From Firmicutes bacterium UBA5766 (lineage in GTDB: Bacteria; Bacillota; Desulfotomaculia; Desulfotomaculales; Nap2-2B), in the NCBI GenBank assembly GCA_002418775.1, contig DIEU01000061.1:35558-67637 (forward strand): a stretch of DNA of 32,080 bases, in the 5' to 3' direction. Below the pieces are notes generated by a model, which worked only from the letters and a program-made list of their open reading frames with translations, searched no databases and was not told the origin of the DNA. A program made the translations under genes and the position numbers. How positions within the stretch are numbered: the stretch's first letter is position 1; each line of letters begins with the position of its first letter. Of the stretch, positions 24,326-30,010 are shown piece after piece.

Positions 24326-25096
24326 CTACCCTTGTACCCTTACCGAAATCTTTTGACCATGTTTAATTAATTGTTTCATTCCTGCACATTGGCTTATATC
24401 CGCAAATATAGCGTCTTTATTTACTGAGAGCCATCTCGTTCCTGCAAGAACAGTTACTCCAGTTCCGCTAAAAGCTTCAGGATACAAAGGTGTGCTGGAA
24501 CCGACCATAACCACATCCCGTGCATTTGTGCAATATTTCAAAAGATTTTCAAGCGTTCCGTTGATAAGGGATGCGCTAGTGACAAAAACCGCCTGGCACT
24601 CAGGTAAAAGCTCAGGCTGAGCGCTTTCCGGATAAACATGATCAGGAATATCCTCACCGCGTTCAAAGATAATCATGCGCTTAACTTTACCATTTAATCT
24701 GACGATAACAGGTCCAATATGTCCTATTACCCCAATAGTGTCAGTAGGCTGAATTTCTATTGAAAATACTGCATCTCTGTCGTCAGAATTTTTATCTTGT
24801 GCAAGCTTGTCGAATTCAACTTGAGAATTTATTACTGCTAATCCCATAGCCGTGGCTAAAACATTATTGCTTTTTAGAACCCACGCAGCAATCTCTTCGG
24901 CAGGAATCCCTACAAGGTTCCCACCATGTGGAATAGCTTTACAAACATCACCTGTTTCTTTTCTTAATACATAAGTAACACCTATTGAACTATCATCCAG
25001 CTCAACAGCCATAAGCGCCAGGCCGACTCTAACATCTCTTACTTTCTTACCTGTAAGCCTTGGCAGAACTAAATCATATACTCGTTCTAAAATCAC
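24326..25096 (-). CDS. DUF4213/DUF364 protein (putative heavy-metal chelation)
   Basis: About 256 residues. The N-terminal DUF4213 part (VYDLVLPRL...VRDVRVGLALMAVEL) is followed by the Rossmann-like DUF364 part with IGVIGHIGPVIVRL, FVTSASLINGTLENLL and VVMVGSSTPLYPEAF. Members occur in anaerobes beside metal-uptake or metalloenzyme genes and were annotated as putative heavy-metal chelators; no reaction is established. I choose GTG at 25096, because AAGGGGG lies 9 nt upstream and the family usually starts close to this point. An in-frame TTG at 25186 has no good ribosome site. It is a single gene on the minus strand with its own promoter candidate. Confidence 0.75.
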   Translation of the reverse strand: MILERVYDLVLPRLTGKKVRDVRVGLALMAVELDDSSIGVTYVLRKETGDVCKAIPHGGNLVGIPAEEIAAWVLKSNNVLATAMGLAVINSQVEFDKLAQDKNSDDRDAVFSIEIQPTDTIGVIGHIGPVIVRLNGKVKRMIIFERGEDIPDHVYPESAQPELLPECQAVFVTSASLINGTLENLLKYCTNARDVVMVGSSTPLYPEAFSGTGVTVLAGTRWLSVNKDAIFADISQCAGMKQLIKHGQKISVRVQG

Positions 25097-25246
25097 CCTG
25101 TGTTTCCCCCTTATAGTCACGATATTTGTTCTCACTAAATTCCCAACCGATTCCTGGCTTCTCTCTTTACTCAGGTTTTTCAACAATTGCTGAAAAACGT
25201 TAAATCAATGAAAATACATTCTGTGGCGCAGGTTTGCCGATTATCT

Positions 25247-25275
25247 TATATTTCACAAATGGCAAAATAGGTCAA
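25247..25275 (-). promoter_or_regulatory. Promoter candidate for the DUF364 gene
   Basis: Minus strand: TTGACC (25275-25270), a 17-bp spacer, AATATA (25252-25247), with TATAAG overlapping. It lies about 150 bp ahead of the chosen GTG start. The rest of the gap between the two divergent genes holds no reading frame that I recognise. Confidence 0.45.
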
Positions 25276-25386
25276 TAAAGTGGCCCGGCGCTATAGTCAA
25301 TTTAAGAAGCTCCTTGACAGCCATAAAGTTATTTTATCATAATAATTAAAAATATGAACATTCATACTATAAGAAATTCGTTGCTG

Positions 25387-25416
25387 TTGATAATACAGAA
25401 TTTATAATGTTATAAT
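25387..25416 (+). promoter_or_regulatory. Promoter candidate for the GyrI-like gene
   Basis: TTGATA (25387-25392), an 18-bp spacer and a perfect TATAAT (25411-25416), about 48 bp ahead of the start codon. A second option overlaps it: TTGCTG (25381-25386), 16 bp, TATAAT (25403-25408). Confidence 0.55.
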
Positions 25417-25463
25417 TACCTCAATAAACGCAAATGGATACTGATGGAATAGGAGCGATGGAA

Positions 25464-25952
25464 ATGTCATGGAATATTGAATTAAAAGAGCAAAACCTTC
25501 AGCCAATGTTATTTATAAAAGTCAAGACTTCTGTGGAAGGTCTGCAGAAAATTATCGGGGAAAGTTATATGAAAATAATGGCCTATCTGACCGAACTCGG
25601 CCAGCAACCGTCATTTGCCCCTTTTGCAGCCTATTACAACCTCGACATGCAGAACCTTGAAGTCGAACTTGGGTTCCCTGTCGCCAAACAATTGCCGGGA
25701 AAAAGTGAAATCCTCGCAGGGCAAATCCCGCCGGGCCGGATGATCTCCTGCGTGTATAAAGGGGCATATGCAGGTATGGAGAAATTATACACCGAAATGT
25801 TTCAATGGATCGCTGAGAACGGCTATGAGTTTGTCGGTGTTGTTTATGAATATTACTTGAATTCGCCGATGGAAGTTCCGGAAAGCGAATTGTTGACCCG
25901 CGTCGACCTGCCTATTAAAACAATCCCTTGCCATACCGGCGGCGGTGAATAG
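25464..25952 (+). CDS. GyrI-like / AraC effector-binding domain protein
   Basis: A 162-residue stand-alone small-molecule-binding domain of the GyrI-like/BmrR C-terminal family. Typical features are QPMLFIKVKTSVEGLQKIIGE, the central AAYYNLD...VELGFPV, IPPGRMISCVYKGAY, and GVVYEYYLNSP with conserved acidic and aromatic residues. There is no DNA-binding domain, so it is either a stand-alone ligand binder or a small hydrolase of this fold. I choose the ATG at 25464, 8 nt after AGGAG; ATGs at 25434 and 25458 are too far from or too close to it. It has its own promoter and ends before a shared terminator. Confidence 0.8.
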   Translation: MSWNIELKEQNLQPMLFIKVKTSVEGLQKIIGESYMKIMAYLTELGQQPSFAPFAAYYNLDMQNLEVELGFPVAKQLPGKSEILAGQIPPGRMISCVYKGAYAGMEKLYTEMFQWIAENGYEFVGVVYEYYLNSPMEVPESELLTRVDLPIKTIPCHTGGGE

Positions 25953-26016
25953 ACTTCCATGCAGCCGAAGCGGCGCCATCAGATGATAAAAATTCATCAA
26001 TAATCGTTCTCAAAAG

Positions 26017-26043
26017 AAGCGGCCCGATATATTCGGGCCGCTT
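26017..26043. terminator. Bidirectional intrinsic terminator between convergent genes
   Basis: A perfect 11-bp GC-rich stem (AAGCGGCCCGA with TCGGGCCGCTT) around a 5-nt loop lies between the GyrI-like gene (plus) and the end of the electron-transfer operon (minus). It is followed by TTTATAAT on the plus strand and TTCTTTTG on the minus strand. It can serve both transcripts. Confidence 0.8.
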
Positions 26044-26118
26044 TATAATCAGCATCATGAACCTCTAAAGGAAAAATCTATCCGTTATTTATCCACTAGT
26101 TTTATTAAATTCTAATCC

Positions 26119-26736
26119 CTATTTCCCCTTCACATTAGCGTCATAATCAAGCTCGGGGAATGACATCGCCCTGGCTAAAACGAAAGCCGCCTGAAGAGCT
26201 TCTGTCGGGCAAAGCGGGAAGCATTCCTTGCAATCCCAGCATACCTTGGAAGCTATCTCCGGAATAAAGCTGATCTCCCGTTTTGTCCCTCTGTTGATAA
26301 AGCCGATGGCGAACGCCTTTTTAATCTCGGCGCAGTACCTGACGCAAAGGCCGCAATGAATGCAGAATGACGGTTCTTTTTCGAAACGGTTCCTGTCCGC
26401 CCCGTACTCTTTGGCCAAATCCACCAGTTCAAACGCGTCCGGAGCATGGGCCAGCAACAGTTCGATGATTGTTTTGCGGATCCTGTCTATCTTCTCGGAC
26501 CTGGTTTTGACGACCAGATTATTCTCTACCGGGTAAACGCAGGAAACAACCAGCCTCCACCAGCCGCGCTGTTCTATTTCTACTACACAGAGCCGGCAGG
26601 CCCCATAGGGTTCCAGTTTTTCATGGTAACACAAAGTGGGAATATGTATCCCGGCGCTTCGCGCCGCTTCCAGGACGGTCATATCTTTTTTTGCCGTTAC
26701 TTGTTTTCCGTCAATCGTTAAGACTACATCACTCAT
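26119..26736 (-). CDS. Ferredoxin-type iron-sulfur subunit (HoxU / NuoG N-terminal-like)
   Basis: About 205 residues. The N-terminal plant-type [2Fe-2S] domain has PTLCYHEKLEPYGACRLCVVEI with a later cysteine in VSCVYPV. A helical linker follows, then two [4Fe-4S] motifs: CIHCGLCVRYC and CWDCKECFPLC. This is the N-terminal arrangement of NuoG, HoxU and [FeFe]-hydrogenase, but with no catalytic hydrogenase or formate-dehydrogenase domain. It should carry electrons between the NuoEF module and a partner. I choose the ATG at 26736, which overlaps the NuoF-like stop by 8 bp; a longer in-frame start would extend into that gene. It is the last gene of the operon. Confidence 0.85.
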   Translation of the reverse strand: MSDVVLTIDGKQVTAKKDMTVLEAARSAGIHIPTLCYHEKLEPYGACRLCVVEIEQRGWWRLVVSCVYPVENNLVVKTRSEKIDRIRKTIIELLLAHAPDAFELVDLAKEYGADRNRFEKEPSFCIHCGLCVRYCAEIKKAFAIGFINRGTKREISFIPEIASKVCWDCKECFPLCPTEALQAAFVLARAMSFPELDYDANVKGK

Positions 26737-28669
26737 TTTCCGCTGCCCCCTTTCCTTTGCCCCGGACAATAACTCTTTGCTCTTCAGGAATCGGAGGCGG
26801 AACGGGCTCGCCGGAAATTTTCTTCACAGCACGGAAACGGGGGGGGCAAACCTCAAAGCAGGTTCCGCACTTTGTGCATTTTTCCTGGTCAACTACATGA
26901 ATCATGTTTTTGCCGCCAATAATGGCGCCTGTCGGGCATTTCCTGCCGCAAACCATACAGGCCTGGCAAAGGGCCGGGTCAATATAGAAAGCAATTAACT
27001 CCTTGCAGGTCATGGCGGGGCACCGCTTCTCGTAAATGTGCGCCTCGTACTCATCCCTGAAGTATTTCAGCGTGCTTAAGAAAGGGTTCGGGGCGCTTTT
27101 TCCTAAAGCGCAAAGGGCGGCTTCAACGGCTGTCTCGGCCAGCTCCTCTAAAAGCTCTATGTCGCCGTCTTTACCCTTTCCTTTGGTGATGTTGGTGAGG
27201 ATCTTGAGCATCTGCCTGATTCCTTCACGGCAGGGCACACATTTGCCGCACGATTCGTCGGTAAGGAAATCCAGGAAATACCTGGCGACATCGACCATGC
27301 AGGTCTCGTCGTCCATGACGATCATTCCGCCGGAACCCATCATCGAACCGACTTTGGTAAGTTCGTCAAAACCAACTTCCAGGTCCAGCATGCTCTCAGG
27401 GATACATCCGCCGGACGGCCCTCCGGTCTGAATCGCTTTAAACTTCTTGCCTCCGGGGATTCCTCCACCGATCTTGAAAACAATATCTCTTAAGGTAACT
27501 CCCATGGGCACTTCCACGAGGCCGGTATTATTGATTTTGCCGACCAGGGAGAAAATCTTCGTGCCCTTGCTGGTTGCGGTTCCATATTGAGTAAACCAGT
27601 CAGCGCCCTTGTTGATGATCAGCGGGACATTGGCCCAGGTCTCCACATTGTTCAACACGCTGGGTCTTTGCCAAAGCCCCTTGATGTTGGAACGGACATA
27701 CTTCGGTCTGGGTTCTCCGGGCCGCCCTTCCAGGGCTGTCATCAAGGCTGTGGACTCGCCGCAGACAAAAGCGCCGGCCCCCATATGGACTTTAACCTTG
27801 AAATTAAAACCTGAGCCAAGGATATTGTCACCCAGTAAACCATACTCCTCAGCTTGCTTGATGGCATGATTCACATTTTCTACCGCCAGGGGGTACTCCT
27901 GCCGGACGTAAATATAGCCTTCAGAGGCGCCGACAGCATAGGCACCGATAGTCAGCCCCTCAAGCACTGAATGAGGGTTCCCTTCAAGAACTGCTCGATC
28001 CATAAATGCTCCGGGGTCGCCTTCGTCAGCGTTGACTATCACATACCTTATATCGCTGGGCGCATTGCGGGAGCCTTCCCACTTGCTCCCGGTGGGGAAA
28101 CCAGCGCCTCCCCTTCCTCTCAGGTTTGATTTTTTAACTTCCGCCAGGACTTCTTCGGCAGTCATCTGGAATAACGACTTGGACAGGGCGGAATAACCGC
28201 CGATAGCCAGGTAGTCTTCGATGCTCTTGAAATCGATTTTAATGTTGTTGCCGAGTATGATTCTCTCCTGATTTTTATAAAAGGGGATATCATACTCATG
28301 AACCGCTTTCTCATTTGTTACCGCGTCGGTAAAGAGCAGGCGTTCGACAACCGTCTTCTCCTTTAAGGAACTGACAATTTCGGGAACGTCTTCAGGCTGT
28401 ACCTGGACATAACAGATCTCGTCAGGATAAATGACTAAAATAGGACCTCTTTCACAAAACCCCGGGCAACCGGTTCCCTTGATGTCTATGTCGGCATCCA
28501 TACCTTGTTTGACAAGCTCTTCTTTAAAGGCTGCTATTACTTCACTTGCGCCGGAAGCAACACAACCGGCGCCGGCGCATATTGAAATGCAAGGTTTATT
28601 TGGATCCCTTGCTGACAATATGGCCGCTCTTACTTGTTCTAACTCAGCGGACGAATTTATACGAGCCAT
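26729..28669 (-). CDS. NuoF-like NAD(H)-binding flavoprotein with extra ferredoxin domains
   Basis: A 646-residue electron-bifurcation-type NuoF (HndC/HydB/FloxB-like). Domains in order: a thioredoxin-like [2Fe-2S] domain (CAGAGC and later GCPGFCERGP), the FMN/NADH fold (LRGRGGAGFPTGSKW; NADEGDPGAFMDR; GAGAFVCGESTALMTALEGR), an SLBB domain, the N3-type [4Fe-4S] site CGKCVPCREGIRQM, and a C-terminal pair of [4Fe-4S] clusters (CQACMVCGRKCP, CTKCGTCFEVCP). It takes electrons from or gives them to NADH. Its stop is overlapped by the ferredoxin-type gene, and the NuoE-like gene lies 9 bp upstream. In this operon it most likely links NAD(H) to HdrA/MvhD. Confidence 0.92.
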   Translation of the reverse strand: MARINSSAELEQVRAAILSARDPNKPCISICAGAGCVASGASEVIAAFKEELVKQGMDADIDIKGTGCPGFCERGPILVIYPDEICYVQVQPEDVPEIVSSLKEKTVVERLLFTDAVTNEKAVHEYDIPFYKNQERIILGNNIKIDFKSIEDYLAIGGYSALSKSLFQMTAEEVLAEVKKSNLRGRGGAGFPTGSKWEGSRNAPSDIRYVIVNADEGDPGAFMDRAVLEGNPHSVLEGLTIGAYAVGASEGYIYVRQEYPLAVENVNHAIKQAEEYGLLGDNILGSGFNFKVKVHMGAGAFVCGESTALMTALEGRPGEPRPKYVRSNIKGLWQRPSVLNNVETWANVPLIINKGADWFTQYGTATSKGTKIFSLVGKINNTGLVEVPMGVTLRDIVFKIGGGIPGGKKFKAIQTGGPSGGCIPESMLDLEVGFDELTKVGSMMGSGGMIVMDDETCMVDVARYFLDFLTDESCGKCVPCREGIRQMLKILTNITKGKGKDGDIELLEELAETAVEAALCALGKSAPNPFLSTLKYFRDEYEAHIYEKRCPAMTCKELIAFYIDPALCQACMVCGRKCPTGAIIGGKNMIHVVDQEKCTKCGTCFEVCPPRFRAVKKISGEPVPPPIPEEQRVIVRGKGKGAAENE

Positions 28670-28678
28670 AATTTCACC

Positions 28679-29131
28679 CTAATCATAATTTTTTAGCACG
28701 TCTGCTATCTTGGCAGGCGCCATTTTGCCGTGGACCTTCCCGTCGACTTCCATAACCGGCCCTAATGCGCAGCAACCAAGGCAGTTTACGGTTTCCAGGC
28801 TGAACTTCAAATCCAGGTCTGTTTCGCCGGGGTTAAGACCGGTTATGTCCTGCACGGTGTCGAGAATACGCGATGCGCCGCGGACATGACAGGCGGTTCC
28901 TAAGCAAATGTGAACTCCGTGACGCCCTTTGGGAACTACGCTAAAAGCTTTATAGAAGGTAGCTATATGCTGTATCCTGGTTAAAGGAACCTGCAATCTC
29001 TCGGCTACCCTGTCCAACGCTTCTTTGGGAAGCCAGTTGTTTGCGCCCTGAATATCCAGTAAAACCTGAATTAGGGAACTGGCTTCGCAATTATGTTTAT
29101 CAATAATTTGATCTACTTTATCCATATCCAT
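28679..29131 (-). CDS. NuoE-like [2Fe-2S] thioredoxin-fold subunit
   Basis: A 150-residue NuoE/HndA-type subunit. An N-terminal helical bundle (LIQVLLDIQGANNWLPKEAL) is followed by a thioredoxin-like fold with four [2Fe-2S] cysteines in CLGTACHVRGA and VNCLGCCALGPV. It partners the NuoF-like protein. The start ATG at 29131 lies 12 nt after AAGGAG, rather far. The ribosome-site region is duplicated directly upstream. A second in-frame ATG follows two codons later. Confidence 0.92.
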   Translation of the reverse strand: MDMDKVDQIIDKHNCEASSLIQVLLDIQGANNWLPKEALDRVAERLQVPLTRIQHIATFYKAFSVVPKGRHGVHICLGTACHVRGASRILDTVQDITGLNPGETDLDLKFSLETVNCLGCCALGPVMEVDGKVHGKMAPAKIADVLKNYD

Positions 29132-29167
29132 AGCCTGTATTATCTCCTTAGCCTGTAATATCTCCTT
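29132..29167 (-). repeat. Tandem 18-bp duplication of the NuoE-like gene's ribosome site
   Basis: Two adjacent 18-bp units, differing at one base, each carry AAGGAG followed by ATA(A/T)TACAGGCT on the minus strand. The unit next to the gene ends directly at the start codon, so the gene has two ribosome sites in a row, 18 bp apart. Confidence 0.85.
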
Positions 29168-29199
29168 TTTTCCCTTTTATTCTCCGCCTGCTCTTCACC

Positions 29200-29967
29200 T
29201 TAAGCGAGCGCATACCGCTTCAGGCCTGCGTCATACCTGACAAACTTTTGCCTTGACGAACTGATCAGGAACCTTGACACTTCAGACGGGGTCAGGCCTA
29301 ACGCCTTAGCGATCTCCGGGGTTGTAAGGGGCTGCTGCCGCAGGAGGGCGACGATCTGGCCCACTGCCAATTTATCCGCAATTGTTTCCTCAAATAGCCC
29401 TTTAAACTCGTCACTGGCGAAAAACTCATTGCATTCTTCTTCTGTCTTGAACGGCCCCCTGAGCCTCTCTCTTTCCACCAGCCTGATGTAGGGTATCAGG
29501 TTTGTAACTGCTTCAAGTTTGGCTTTTAAAGCGCTTGCCTCCATTCCCTCTCCTTTGCCAAGAGGCCCCAGCTCCTTTATCTTCTTGACAAATTCATTGA
29601 CGCCTTCAACATAAACATTCGCTTCGCTGCCGGACATGAACTTAAGCTTTAACCTTTCCGGATTCAGCCCTACATCCTTCAGCAGCGCTCTGGATATATT
29701 CACCATGCTTAACGCATGGAAGTTGCCATGAGTAATATAGTTGCATTCATTTAGATGGCAACCGCCCATAAACACCCCGTCCGCTCCTCTTGAGAAGGCC
29801 CGGAAGACAAAAGTCATGTCGACTCTACCGGAACACATGACGCGAACGAGTCTCATTTCAGATGTATATTGTAGTCTGGAAACTCCAGCCAAATCAGCGG
29901 CGCCATAGGCTCACCAGTGGCACACAAAACCAATTACCCTTGGTTTAAATTTAATATCTGAACTCAT
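29200..29967 (-). CDS. MvhD-like iron-sulfur subunit, selenoprotein with C-terminal HTH-like extension
   Basis: Methyl-viologen-reducing hydrogenase delta-type subunit, which passes electrons to HdrA. The frame starts with ATG at 29967, behind AAGGAGG. It reads VIGFVCHW, then an in-frame TGA at 29913-29911, then AYGAADLAGVSRLQY; the usual residue at that place is cysteine, so the TGA should encode selenocysteine (residue 19). A hairpin fitting a bacterial SECIS follows. Other ligands are VMCSGRVD and GCHLNECNY. Ordinary MvhD is about 140 residues; this one is about 255, with a tail including LTTPEIAKALGLTPSEVSRFL, which looks like a helix-turn-helix. Automated calling would start after the TGA at 29892 and lose 25 residues. 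Confidence 0.9.
29876..29888 (-). promoter_or_regulatory. Candidate bacterial SECIS hairpin for the MvhD Sec codon
   Basis: On the minus strand, 22 nt after the TGA, CTGGA and TCCAG pair around GTT, giving a small apical hairpin with G and U in the loop. Distance and loop fit the loose bacterial SECIS pattern recognised by SelB. The lower stem is not clear by eye. Confidence 0.5.
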
Positions 29968-30010
29968 TCGTTCTCACCTCCTTAATCCCGCCTATTAGTT
30001 CAATAATATC

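Noticed and set aside
26119..28669. Complete electron-bifurcating [FeFe]-hydrogenase (HydABC)
   Set aside because: The last gene ends after the ferredoxin-type clusters; the H-cluster domain is absent, so no hydrogenase catalytic subunit is encoded here.
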